DNA of 64,000 nt. Source: Lichina pygmaea. Lineage: Eukaryota; Ascomycota; Lichinomycetes; Lichinales; Lichinaceae. Position numbers and translations under genes: made by a program. Shown piece by piece: positions 1 to 12,173 of the stretch (its first letter is position 1; the number at the start of each line of letters is the position of its first letter). The DNA lies in NCBI GenBank assembly GCA_963422465.1, contig OY730169.1, positions 4,092,001 through 4,156,000 of the forward strand, read 5' to 3'. The notes under the pieces were generated by a model. That model made no database searches and was not told where the DNA came from. It saw only the letters and a program-made list of their open reading frames with translations.

Positions 1-749
1 ATGGACAGCGTGACGAAGACCAGGACCGAGCCTCCTACGGCCATCCCGATAATCGCGCCGGAGCCAAGGACCACCCCGCCGGAGGTCTTAAAAGCCATGA
101 CTGGACTGGAATCGACCAGATGATCAGGCCAGCTCGTGCTTGCTAATGTACGATCTCGACCAGACGGTCTTTCGGACCTGTGGCTTCAGATCCGGTTTCG
201 TCGATGATGGCGCGGGCTCTTTGCTTATACACGAGTTAAGTAATACATTGCGAATGGCTCTCAGGTCTCCTTTTCCGGCTGACGGATGGTTTCTGGTAGT
301 TGCCTGCTTCTCAATCGTAGACCAGTCCTCAAGCTCATGGTGGATTCCAAAAGTTGGACGGTAAATGGTCACATAAGAGTCCTCTTCACACGTCGGGAAA
401 TGGACATATAATGGCGAGTCTGAAATATCACGGTACGCGACACTGGTCTGTAAACAAGGACGCGAGAAGATTGTAAACAAAAGGCGTGCCATTCCAGTAA
501 AGAACGATCTCCGGCATTCCTAGGAAGCCAGACGCCATAGCGTGTCGTATCTTGCGTAGAAACGATATGCAAGGAGTCATAGAAAGGAATGTAAGAAAGA
601 CTCTGTTTTCGCACGCTTAAGCGCCTTGCACTGATCAGGTGGCATCCACGGGAGCCTCTTTGGATGTGCGTTTGTAAAGCAAGGAGATGTACGTGAAGTC
701 TATGAGATGGGGCATGATATTGATCCCGCCCGATCCATGGCTTCTCCAC
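1..749 (-). CDS. Uncertain multi-exon gene running off the left edge
   Basis: Two reading frames on the minus strand (749-369 and 492-124) look mildly protein-like and could be exons of one gene. A further start at 98 opens a frame reading MAFKTSGG, followed by a glycine-rich hydrophobic stretch ending VLVFVTLS that would make one membrane helix. This frame is cut by the window edge. No domain is recognised and I could not fix a convincing chain of splice sites. The true start may be elsewhere, or the region may be a decayed gene. Treat only the hydrophobic segment at 98-1 as moderately plausible coding sequence. Confidence 0.25.
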
Positions 750-1685
750 AGACCTGAAGAGTGTGAGACAAAGGGACTGTGCATTTCCATGCTTCTTGTC
801 TCCGGCCTAGGACCACGCCACTATAGGCCCTCTCCTTGTGTCAACAGCAGGGCTTGCAGTGCACTCAAACAGAGAAGCGCTCCGACGTTCTGCGAGCATT
901 TGTACGTATAAGACACATGCAAGTGCTGAATTAGGCGCCGCTGTCCCATCAACGCGAATATTCCTGTCCTCGGTAACCCGGTATCTTTTCTGCTTTATCA
1001 GCGGTTCATCCGCTCATGTACGGTATAGATTATATGCCGTTGCAAGAACAAGCTCCAAGGCTCCGACACCATTGTCTCCGGCTGATGTCGCTCTCTGGAT
1101 CCGAGTCAGGTGCCTTGTGTGCGTTGCTCTTCGAAGCCGTCGAAGCCGGGTGGGAGCTAGGGAACGGTAGACACATTGAAGACCAGCATCCAATCAAATG
1201 AGGAGCATTTTAACTGTTGCTTGACACTGGCCAGGTGAGGCCGAGACTTGTGGAATAGCAAGAATGCTATAATTTCATGCAGTGATCCTCGAAAAAGCTC
1301 CTCCACTGATTCAGTCTAGGATGTAATCGTGGTGTTCCTTGTTCGAAGTTTCCCTTCAGCAAGGCCACCAGTGGTGACCTCGTCCAGGGTGTAGCATGCC
1401 GCTGAACCAAGCCCCTCCCTCAACTCTCCTCGTCGACTTGACCACTTTCCCAACGTAATTGATCCAGCATATTTATCTCAGCTCAACTAGAGGCCTCGGC
1501 GAGGGCGCACGGGGCTGAATTACGAGGTAGCCTGTGAGGCGAGAGAGCAGTACCGTACGGGTAATTCGTACGGTAAATGTTGGAAAATCTTGTGCGAGTA
1601 GTGATCGTCGGACAAAGTCTTTAGACCTGCCACAACCCACCAGCAAGCTTCCCTTCAAAGCAAGCCAGTGCGTGTCCATCCCACC
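750..1685. other. Intergenic, upstream of the SDR gene
   Basis: About 0.9 kb without a supportable gene. Short frames on both strands lack recognisable domains. The right part is the presumed promoter of the dehydrogenase gene that starts at 1686. It holds short GTACGG/CCGTAC motifs (for example near 1550-1575) but no clear TATA box. Confidence 0.5.
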
Positions 1686-2982
<1,297 letters not shown>

Positions 2983-3319
2983 AGCTGGGTAGTTAGCATT
3001 CAGGTAGCAGACCGATTGATGGCACGCGTACATACGTACCTTGGGAGTTATCTCTTGATGGCAGCCCTCACCGATCGACCCCGGATCTAGTACTGGAATA
3101 GCCAACTGGATCTGAGGCCAAACAAGTCATATATGTATCACGCCTGCATCATCATGATCTGTCGACCGGTCCCAACCGGTGGCCTTCATCCAGACCGTGA
3201 CGGTCAGTATCCATGATTCGGACATGTACCTATCATCTGCACGGTACTTACGTGATTATTTCTGTTCAGATGACCGCCTCCCACAGACACTGGAGGGATC
3301 TAGTAGCTAAAGAGCCCCC
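2983..3319. other. Intergenic between two convergent genes
   Basis: A 337-bp spacer between the dehydrogenase stop and the end of the minus-strand small ORF. It contains short TACGTAC-type palindromes (near 3030-3040). I see no gene or RNA structure. Confidence 0.5.
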
Positions 3320-3757
3320 TTAAGCAACAATATGAAACTCGCGTGCCGTCGTACCGGCCACGCTATGCCCATCCATGGCAGTAATCAAGAGAATACCGTC
3401 GACCATTTTGTCGGTCAGTCGATCAAGAGCGTGGTCAATGGCGTCCCGTAAGCCAATCCACAAGGACCTCATCGATATCAGACATCGTGACCCAAGCATA
3501 GCCGCGCGGCTAGGACGGGTGGGACCCGAGGCATGCTCTGAAAACATCGAGCTGCAGGACTCAGCTTCTGAGTTTGAGGAGTCGGACTCAAAGTCGAACG
3601 GGTTTCCGGACCCATGATCTCTGTCAGCCTCGGCTGATTCGGCCTCGACGCTATCCCTGTGCCTGTGCCATCCCCCGAAAAAGTATCGATAACACAGATA
3701 AGCGACGACGCTCATCAGCGTCGATAGCACGAGGATTGTAGTCAAGGATTGGGACAT
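3320..3757 (-). CDS. Small putative single-pass membrane protein, unknown function
   Basis: Single-exon frame of 145 residues. Residues about 5-27 form a hydrophobic segment (LTTILVLSTLMSVVAYLCY) followed by Arg/His residues, as in a signal anchor with the remainder in the cytosol or lumen. The middle (about 35-75) is acidic and Ser-rich and probably disordered, and the C-terminal half is mixed. No known domain is recognised. It faces the dehydrogenase gene tail to tail. It could be a real lineage-specific protein or a chance ORF. The clean N-terminal helix plus charged flank is the only positive evidence. Confidence 0.45.
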   Translation of the reverse strand: MSQSLTTILVLSTLMSVVAYLCYRYFFGGWHRHRDSVEAESAEADRDHGSGNPFDFESDSSNSEAESCSSMFSEHASGPTRPSRAAMLGSRCLISMRSLWIGLRDAIDHALDRLTDKMVDGILLITAMDGHSVAGTTAREFHIVA

Positions 3758-4926
3758 CTGAGCTGATTTGACTTTGCAGGTAGCACATCAACCGACGGGT
3801 GTGGGCCCAGGTGTCTTCAACTGTCAAGATAGGTCTAGGTCGGCGCCGGCTGCAAGACGCGATACAAGTAATCATGGCAAACTCATTCAGCGACAGTGAA
3901 CCAGATGTGTCATGGAGAGATCCGTGTCTTGGAAAAACATCAAGCCCTAAGTACTCCGTACCGGCACAACACAATCTACGGGCGTCGGAAATACTACTTA
4001 CATGCTTCATACTTCCGTACACTGCCTTGGTATTAGTTCACACTGGTCATGTCGAGACATGTTCGATTCTGGCTACTCTCGTGGCTCTAGCTACTGGGGG
4101 TCAGAGTAACAGCCGCGGCTATGAATGCTACGCCTGCTCCTCGTGCTGCTCTAGTCGCCAGTGCTGTCCCAGTCTTCTCGCCGTGCCTGCTCCTGCTGCT
4201 GTGCCTGCTCGTACGAATACTGCTGCTGCCCGCTCGCTGCTGGTGGCGTAGATACGCGCCTTAGCTCTCGGCGTCGTCTCAATGATCTCCTCAGCCTTCT
4301 GCCCTGCAGGGCTCCTCGGCTTTCTGCCGCGAGTAGCTCTTCGCCTCGCGCGACTCCACGACTTGGGCCTGAGGGCCGGCATTTTCAACAGGTCAAACGA
4401 GTTGATTCTCAGATAGCTCTACCAAAGAGGAGAGAGTACGGAGTACGTTACGTACATGGATGACGAAATATCAACAGGATAAGACGACTGGCCCAAGATC
4501 AACGAACGTACATACGTACGTACGGAAGTATGTACGACGTACTTACGTACAAGTTATGTAGGTACGTATGTACCGTACGGAGTACGAAGTACGGAAGTAC
4601 CTTCGTACTGGAGGAGCTTCCATGGAGGCTTACCCATGCCGCAAGCTACCGTAATTAGCACCGACGTCGGCACGGGTACTTACTCTATAGTCGAGGCTTC
4701 CTGCTGGTGAACGCGAAGAGGAAGGACTGAGCCGTTATGGGACGTGCAGTCCTCACGTGACGAAGACTCGAGAAAAGGAGAGGCGAAGGTCTCTCTCTCT
4801 TCTAGCTCGTCGTCACGGGCGGAGGATTCAGTCTTGTCTATAGGGAGTCACTGGAGTGTACGGACCGTACGAGGACTCGTATCGAATCAGACTCCTTCTA
4901 CTCCGTACTCCGTACTTACGTACGTA
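3758..4926. other. Intergenic with dense TACGTAC / TACGGAGTAC tract
   Basis: No convincing gene: frames here are Ser/Arg-rich and overlap on both strands. The segment 4495-4615 is packed with GTAC, TACGTAC, CGGAGTAC and their complements, and 4855-4934 has more of the same up to the edge of the inverted-repeat transposon. The 4100-4380 stretch is a low-complexity GCTGCT/CTCGC-rich sequence. Confidence 0.5.
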
Positions 4927-4934
4927 ACGTACAT

Positions 4935-5140
4935 ACCCGTGCCCATGGGGGGGCAATACCCCCCTCCTCCCACCCCTTCGGTACGTCCGGAACACCCCCT
5001 CCTCCGGACGGGGTGTCTATCACCGGTACGATACTATCACCGGTCCAATACATTTTCTAGATAGAGTCAACTGCAATACACATAACTCCACAACAAAGCG
5101 ACTAAATAGAAATGTAAGTGGCTAGTTTGATTCCTCTACA
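4935..5140 (+). repeat. Left terminal inverted repeat of the MITE
   Basis: Pairs with 5546-5747. It includes C-rich runs (GGGGGGGCAATACCCCCC) that can also fold on themselves, and a CACCGGT/ACCGGTGATA block present in both ends. Confidence 0.8.
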
Positions 5141-5545
5141 TCTCTTCTACAATCTGTGAAGATCTAGGCTTCTCTAGATTGTTGTCGCATTACTGAGAAG
5201 TTACAGTAGTTATCGCTCAAGGATAGATTCCCAGCAACATCAATTTTATAACACTTATAACTCCGCAACCAGATAGACAACCCATGATTTTTATGTGCCC
5301 ATCTGATTCTCCTGCTCTTTTAATATCATCCTTGAGGCTACAAGCCTTTCTTGATCTTGCTGGCGTTGTTGAGTACGTAGCTGCTGTAGCTACTGTAACT
5401 ACCTTAGCTACCATAGAAACTTGAGTTGCTCGCTTCACTTCTCTGAGATATGTGCACTTTTCATCACTCCTTCTTGGTTTATAGTCCTTCCACTACCATG
5501 GCTTGAGAAAAGGCCTACAACTTCAGAGATTATAGTGCAGAAGCA

Positions 5546-5747
5546 GGCGAATCAAATAAGCCACTTACACTTCTAATCAGTGGTTGTGGTGTGGAGTTAT
5601 ATACATTGCAGTTGACCCTATCCAGAAAATGTATTGGACCGGTGATAGTATCGTACCGGTGATAGACACCCCCTCCGGAGGAGGGGGTGTTCCGGACGTA
5701 CCGAAGGGGGGGGAGGAGGGGGGTATTGCCCCCCCATGGGCACGGGT
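5546..5747 (-). repeat. Right terminal inverted repeat of the MITE
   Basis: Reverse complement of the left end, with a few mismatches. The outer end is followed by ACGTACAT, the same octamer that precedes the left end. Confidence 0.8.
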
Positions 5748-5755
5748 ACGTACAT

Positions 5756-6491
5756 CCGTGGGCCTGCTCACTTCTGGATTTGCCTGGCTTCGTTGTGCGC
5801 CTCTCTGCTGTCCTTCTGCCCGCTAATGCTTCCTTCCGTACGTCTCACATTCGTACCTTGCTCATATTTGCAGATGTGATCACGAAAATGAAGAAAAGCA
5901 ATCCACAAGCTGCTCTATCTCAGCCGAAGTCCACGGTCGTCCCATCTTCGGCTACCATGGTAATGTTGCTGTAACCCGCCCGCAGCTCAAGTCGCACGGG
6001 CGAAGATTCAAGATTGCTGATTGGTAGATAGGCTGTTTTGCAGGGCTTGAGCGTTACGATACGTACTCGTGGTTACATCCTTCGAACGGGCTGGCCTTCC
6101 CGTTTACCCCGCGGCAGCTGTCATGCGCGGGAAGCAAGTCTCGGCGCATTGGCGGTGCTTGCACTGCCGAGACGCTGAGAGGGATGCGGAGCGTATCTTT
6201 GGTGCGTTTGCGCCGGTATTAAATCACCGTGCGCAAGCCGTTGTCGACGATCTTCACTGGAGATGTATCTGCCCTTGCTGAAACCCTTGCTGAAACCCTA
6301 CACTGCTCAGCGTTAAAGTGTTCGCTGGCACATCAACCATTGCTTGTCAACAGCTGGATGTCTAGTCTCATGTGCCGCAAGAACAGATCAATTGCTTGCA
6401 CCCGGCGGGAAAAGTACAAGACCGGAGCAGATCGAGAAGCAGACGACTTGCGCCTTCTTCCAACTCGATCCCTCTCGTGCCGTTCTCCACA
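5756..6491. other. Intergenic, upstream of the RdRP gene
   Basis: The presumed promoter and 5' leader of the RdRP gene. The frame of the first RdRP exon stays open upstream to about 6372, but the first ATG in it with a good context is at 6492. No other gene is seen. Confidence 0.5.
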
Positions 6492-9400
6492 ATGGCCGCA
6501 ATACCACCGCCCCAAACGCCAAAGAATCAATCTAATCAGGCTTTGAACCAGTACATGGAATGGCTCGTCCAGCAGTGGCAGGTCGACCTTCCGAGGCGAG
6601 ATGGCCCAGTGTCGCCATCAAAGCTGAAGGAAGTCTCTCCCACTGGGGAGAAGTGCTGGACCTGCATCAGATTTCTCTTCTACAGGGCGGAGAGTGCTTT
6701 GCAAAGAGCAATCGATGCGTTTGTCGAAGAGGCGAGGGCAACGGAGCCCGGTTGGCAGACCAAGCGGTTTCAAGAGGGTGGCACTCTGCCCGGCGAGTCG
6801 CTGAGCCAGAGGCGCACGGAAAGTCTGTTGAAGCATCTGAGGCTCGAAAAGGTGCGCGTCGAGGCTGTCACCTCCAGGGCGACGAGGTCGACGACGAAAT
6901 TGGAGACCCTGTCCGCACAATCCATGTCCACGTCCTTGGCCCCACAATCTGGCTCTCACACTACTCCTGGGTTCCCTGGACCGGTTGACGTACGAGAACC
7001 CACGAGGGCGTTGGAGACGTCGAACGTTGCTGCAGCCGTCCATCCGTCAACCTCAAAGCGCCGACCCTCCGCCAAGAACTGGAAACAGGGAAAGCTCTCT
7101 TTTCAACCGTTGACCGCCGGTGATGACCAGCCACAATATCCGCCATTGCCAGTCTCCCACGAGACTATGCTGGTGTGCGATCAAGAAAGTCCGTCGAAGA
7201 AGACTCGGGAACCCTTGAGTCTTTCGGCAGGTCCAAGCGCGACTTTAGCTCGACGGGTGGACCCCGTAGGTCGAGACGTGAGAATTCCGTATCCCGCAGT
7301 TGAGAAGATCTTTGCTGGATGTATGGCCAGGTTTTCTGATGACCTTCGCTATATAGAAACGAGATCTAAGTCCCGCCGCAGCACCTCGTTCCACTAAACG
7401 GAGGATGCGCGGAGTGGAAGTGCAGCGAGTTCAACCTGCTGATTGGGTCCGACCGTCCACTTCGGAGTCGAGGCCACCTCCGATGAAGGTCCGCAGCCTA
7501 GAACCGGTGAAGGCCAATGCGGCTGTCTCTCAGGCCGGGCTCAAGCCTTCCCATCCAAGACCCCCATCCTTCACCTCGGGAAAAACTCTCTCTGAAGTTC
7601 TTTCCGAGCCCCCGTGCGGCATTCCCAAACCGCCATCTTTCAATACCATGCGGAGCGAGAATACAGCCTCTTCAGGCCGCAACGGCGTTGGTGGCAGTTT
7701 CTCAACCGTCCAGAGGAGCGCAGACACGAGTTTTACCTCCGTGGGCACCGGCAATGATCGCAGCATGAAGCCGCCGGATAGAAACGATTGTGCCACACCT
7801 CGATTGTCCTTGAACCGCTCTTTCCGTCATCCAGATGACCCGGTAGCGGATAGCTCATTCCAAGCACTTGCTCGTTCTGACGGCCAGATTATAAACGAAA
7901 ACGGAAACGGCGACACTATCGTTGACTACCAGAAACCACGGGCTGCCAGCGAGCTACCACACGTTGGCCAAATTGCGTACCCCTGGCCCTCATTGGTCGA
8001 GACCGCTCCTGTCCAGACGTCGAATGCTGCCCCCGCCGCGTCGAAGACCACGACTGGAGAGAATCTTCGGCAGCGCTTGTCCAAGCAACCGCCCATTGGT
8101 GAGAGTGGAAGCAAGCCAGTTGTGCAACCTATCCTAACGCTTTGGGGCGGCATGGTGTAGCGGGAAGCTGGTGAGAGTTTCCCACTACGTGGCACCCATG
8201 ACCCGGAACTAGTGGTGTCAGGCCTGGAGAACCTGACTAAACTAGTCGTCAGTTCGAATCTGACCCACCCCACATTCTGCCACAAAAACCCCCGAGATTC
8301 ATAGAACTTGTCTAAGATGTACTCCTCGCAAGATGTATGAAAACCCCCAAGAAATAGCTCACCCAATATCCGTCAAGATCCACAAAACCCTCATTACTGT
8401 GGTTTTCCTATTTCCCCTACGGGGTTTGGGGTTTTTCCACAGTACGTACACTACAAACCACGGGGTGTACGGTAAATGCGTGAGGTCCCCGAGTCAAGTC
8501 TACCAGAGACAAAAATCCTTCAAGAAGTTCTGCATGGCTTAACAGCCAAATCAGTGTAAGAATCAAATCAAAAAAAATCCTAACGCTTTGCAGGAGACAT
8601 GGCGGAACGACTTGGCAAACTGCCGCTCCGGCTGCGGTACGAGCTCCTCCGTCTGTCGCAGTGGACAGAGGTCCCCGTTTCAGATATATATACCAAGGAG
8701 CTCGACAGCTCTGACCCGTACGCCTCAGTATGGAAGCGACTAACGCAGACAGAAGCGCTCCGCGGGAAGGAACTCCCTTCGCCGTCAAACTCGGAAGCTT
8801 GGGATCGGGCTGGCGATAAATTTGACCAGGTCGTCATGAGCGGCCAGTTAGTATACAAGCAAAGGGGCGCGCAGGATGTATTCGGGCTCAGACTCAATCC
8901 TCTGAGGCTGGATCATTCACATCGGCTCGGTAGGAGGTTCGGTTTTGACCGGTTCTTTCGTCTCCTGCTACCGTTGACTGGCGACCGGGACTCCATGGAC
9001 TGGTTAAGATGTGACAGCGACACAGCCCGGGAGACAGTAATCGACTGGATAGCAACCACTAGTCACGGAATTCTGGGCCGACAGTGGAAGGCGTTGTGGA
9101 TCGACGACCACGCGACGCTGAGTCGAGGCAAAGCAGCGGTTCGCAAGGACGAGGCGAAAGAGATTCTTCTCTTTGCGGAAAACGGCCTTGACTTTGGACG
9201 TTCGGGACAGAGATGGCCCACGAAAGGAGAACTGGTGAAGGCGCATACGCCGCTGCGTGTCGAAGGCATGATCGACTGGTTCATCCGATGTGACCAGAAT
9301 CGGGACAGTAGCTATCTCAAGCTCTTTGCCCGTATCTCACAGGGTGAGTGACGTAGTTCGAACCGGTCAGAGAAGACACTGCTAAGCGGCCACTAGGACT

Positions 9401-11757
9401 GTCCAAGACAGTAAGAACGGTCGTCTTTACGCCGTCGCAGATCCGTTGGCGCAAGCAAGACGTAATATCTCCCACAAATTCCGACGAGGTCATGAACGAT
9501 GTAAGCATGCTCCATCTCTGCCCACTGTCTGTGATACTGAGTGATTTGAGGGCTGCGACATCATCTCGGCAGCGGCGGCTCGCCAGGTAGCCAGGATCCT
9601 CAACATCGACGGCCACATCCCGTCAGCATTTCAGGCTCGAATAGCTGGTGCCAAGGGTGTCTGGATCGTAGACCCGCGGGACACGTACGATTCTCTTCTT
9701 CCGTCCGACGCCAGGTCAATATTCATCTCGATAACGCCGAGTCAAGTCAAGTTTCGGTCCGACCCCACAGACCTGGAACGCAAGGCAGACCGGGATACGG
9801 AAGACAGAGTCACCTTCGAGGTGCTCAAATACTCCTCCGGAGTATGCTCTAGGACGCTCAATACTGAGCTGATTACCATTCTGGAGGCTCAGGGCGTTCC
9901 TAGAGCTACTTTCGAGAGTCATCTCCGGAGGTATCTTTCGGCCGCGATAGAGGAGCAGAAGGAGGTTATTCGCGATCGCCTTTTGTTCCGAAAATGGGTC
10001 TATGATAAGTACTCGTCGATAGCGAAAGACGATCGTGCGGCTCGAAGCGGAAGCCTCCCCGCAGCACGTAGCGATCAGATGTCGCTACTTCTCGATGTGG
10101 GCAGTCCTATCAACCTTCATACGTCGAGAGACTAATCGACTCCAGGCCGGCTTCCACCCTCAAGAATGCTATTTTCTCAACCAGCTTGCGCAGCAAGCGT
10201 TCAAGGATCAATGCGAGCGCCTCAGAGATCGATATCGAATCCCTCTCGGTCGATCGGCCTACACCTTCTGCGTGCCTGACATGACACAGACGCTCGAGGA
10301 GGGCACCGTACATCTGGCATTTTCCAGAATGTTCGTCGACGAGGCTTCGGGCTTTCAAGGAACTGCCTTGGAGGACATTGATATTCTTGTCGCTCGGCAC
10401 CCAGCCAACAGGCCTTTTGACATTCAGAAGGTAAGGTGCCGCCGGCTCTAGAAGTCTGGCAATCGACATGTTCGCGACTGATTTCGCATTTGGCAAAGGT
10501 CCGGGCCGTTGCCAATCCCGCTCTCAGCCGACTGAAGGACGTCATCGTCTTCCCCACTAGAGGCCGAATGCCTCTTGCTCAGAAGCTCTCCGGCGGAGAC
10601 TATGATGGGGACGAGGTAAGACCGTATGCAGCTCCAGTTGCGGCCTTTCTGACGACGACCTGCAGATTTGGATATGCTGGGAGCCCGACATCGTGTCACA
10701 GTTCCACAATGCGAATGAGCCGACGGAGCCCGCGATCGAGGAACTGGGCATCACCAGAGAGACCGCCAAATTCTGCGACCTGGGTCCTCGGGAGGATGTC
10801 AACGGTGCCATAAGCGAAATGCTTCGAAGAAGTTTTCACTTCTGTGCCGGCAGAGAGATGCTTGGTACCTGTACGAACTATTACAGGCGTCTGTGCTACA
10901 GCACGCTGTCCCTCCAAGAGAAAGGTCCGGTCTGGATCGCCTCGCTTCTTGGCCACCTCGTCGACCGGAAGAAGCAGGGTAACCGCTTCACTATGGAAGA
11001 CTGGGAGCGGTTGAGGGCGCGCAAGGATCTGGTTCCCAAGGCGCCAAGGGAGCCAGCCTACAGCACGGGCGACCGCAACAAGCAGACAAGGCACGTACTC
11101 GACTTCTTGCGGTTTAAGGTCATGGAGCCGGTCGTCGAGGAGGCCTCACGCCAGTTGCACCACCTCGGGGAGGGCGTCAAGGACTTTGACGAGGATCTCG
11201 TGCGTTACTGGAAGCGCGCCAAAGAGGAGGCGAGGTCGAACTGTCAGGTCAAGGCGGTTCTGGACAAACTCGTAGCAGACTTGAAGACCATGAAGGAGAA
11301 CTGGGGCTGCAAGCTCGGAGCACGGATAGATGCCGGGCAGCAGCCCGAGTTTATCCGGATCGTGCGCCAAATCTACGAGCGCTTCAACAAGCTCCTTCCC
11401 CCGGAGACCGACGATCAGCCACTAATATCGCGGTGGCGAGCTCACGCCAACGACAGCCAGTACTCCGAATGGAAGCTTCTACGAGCGGCAGCGGCGTATT
11501 CGGCCGGGGGCTCGTACCACAGCACCTTCTGCTGGTACATTGCCGGGACGCAGCTCGCGTACATCAAATGCATATCCACGGACCGCATGCGCACGGTGGA
11601 CCAGGAGATGTATGCCTCCTACAAACCGGACGCCAAGTTCCTCCGCAACAGAGCGAGCGTGCAGACCACCGCTGTCTCAGATGAGGATTGGGATTCAGAA
11701 AATGACGAATATGGAAGCATGACGTACTCGGAGTTTGACAGCGTCATGCCACGATGA
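6492..11757 (+). CDS. RNA-dependent RNA polymerase of the RNA-silencing (QDE-1/SAD-1/RDR) family
   Basis: Makes double-stranded RNA from single-stranded templates for Dicer in quelling or meiotic silencing. Exons are 6492-7320, 7382-8098, 8594-9343, 9397-9500, 9551-10096, 10146-10430, 10499-10615 and 10666-11757, giving 1479 residues (Neurospora QDE-1 has about 1400). Residues 1 to ~530 are Ser/Pro-rich and probably disordered. The polymerase core follows, with GLSKTVRTVVF, VLKYSSG and LDAGFHP blocks. The catalytic loop GGDYDGDE has its three Asp at about 1111, 1113 and 1115. All key residues are present, so it should be active. Intron 2 (8099-8593) carries a SINE, while the other six introns are 49-68 bp. 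Which paralogue class it belongs to needs a tree. The stop lies 126 bp before a transposon nest. Confidence 0.95.
8099..8593 (+). other. RdRP intron 2 enlarged by the SINE
   Basis: Without the SINE and one copy of the duplication, this intron would be about 49 bp: GTGAGAGTGG...CTAAC...TTTGCAG. The right copy of the duplication keeps CTAAC and is followed by the CAG acceptor. The left copy is followed by GGG and has no AG. Splicing 8098 to 8594 keeps frame (PPIG|DMAERLG). Confidence 0.85.
8145..8576 (+). mobile_element. tRNA-derived SINE (copy 1) inside an RdRP intron
   Basis: A 432-bp element bounded by the 14-bp duplication ATCCTAACGCTTTG (8131-8144 and 8577-8590). The head is tRNA-like: acceptor arms GGGGCGG and CCACCCC, an A-box-like TGGTGTAGCGGG at 8153, and a perfect T arm GTCAG-TTCGAAT-CTGAC at about 8248-8264 containing the B box. 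The body has no ORF. The last ~45 bp before the A-rich tail match the 3' end of the Tad-like LINE. It is inserted in the sense direction in RdRP intron 2, between the 5' splice site and the retained branch point and AG. Confidence 0.92.
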
Positions 11758-11882
11758 CCACGGGGAACGGGAGCGTCTGGTGTCACCAGATAGTCTTTTT
11801 GTCTCTTCTTTTTTCTTTTTGAAGAAGTGACTTTGTCTTTTATAATACCTATTTGTCTACACATCTCAGTGATTTTCATGTT

Positions 11883-12173
11883 TGTCAGGAGCATGAGTGG
11901 TGACCTTGAACCACTTTTATGTAGTGTGAATAACTTCCTGCTGTATCAACAAAGAGTACAGCACAACTGAGAGATGTTTCACAATAAAGATGTTGGCTTC
12001 ACTCAGGTCTATGTGTTGTACACGCAACATACACACCTTTATTGGACTGCAACATGAGAAGCCAGCATAATTCCAGTGTCGCGCGCTGCCGTACGGAGTA
12101 GGCTAGAGCGGAACCGAGCCAAAAGACTACTATGTCTGGGCTTAGTGCCCGACATCTCCGTACTAGCGATAGA
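11883..12173 (-). mobile_element. Probable solo LTR (family 3), outer part, split by the LINE
   Basis: Starts TGTCAGGAGC at 11883. The matching GCTCCTGACA end is at 24373-24382, beyond the LINE. Removing the LINE and one target copy leaves about 366 bp with 10-bp inverted TG...CA ends and a CAATAAAGG-like signal on the minus strand. No internal domains and no clear target duplication are seen, so solo LTR is the best but not the only reading. A related piece lies at 54280-54374. It is a fossil with one large interruption. Confidence 0.55.

Larger units (their letters stand above)
4935..5747. mobile_element. Non-autonomous DNA transposon (MITE-like), long TIRs, 8-bp TSD
   Basis: An 813-bp element whose ends are near-perfect inverted repeats: 4935-~5140 matches the reverse complement of ~5546-5747 over roughly 200 bp. 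The outermost bases are ACCCGTGCCCATGGG on the left and its complement on the right. ACGTACAT occurs directly outside both ends (4927-4934 and 5748-5755), consistent with an 8-bp target duplication as made by hAT-type transposases. The flanks are rich in TACGTAC, so a chance match is possible. The inner ~400 bp has no coding potential, so it would need a transposase supplied in trans. The TIRs differ by only a few substitutions and small indels. Confidence 0.8.

Noticed and set aside
3799-4388. Overlapping Ala/Ser/Arg/Cys-rich frames on both strands
   Set aside because: Low-complexity GCT/CTC DNA. Neither strand has a domain or consistent codon use.
8417-8897. Minus-strand ORFs across the SINE 3' end and RdRP exon 3
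   Set aside because: They run through SINE non-coding sequence into antisense of a supported exon.
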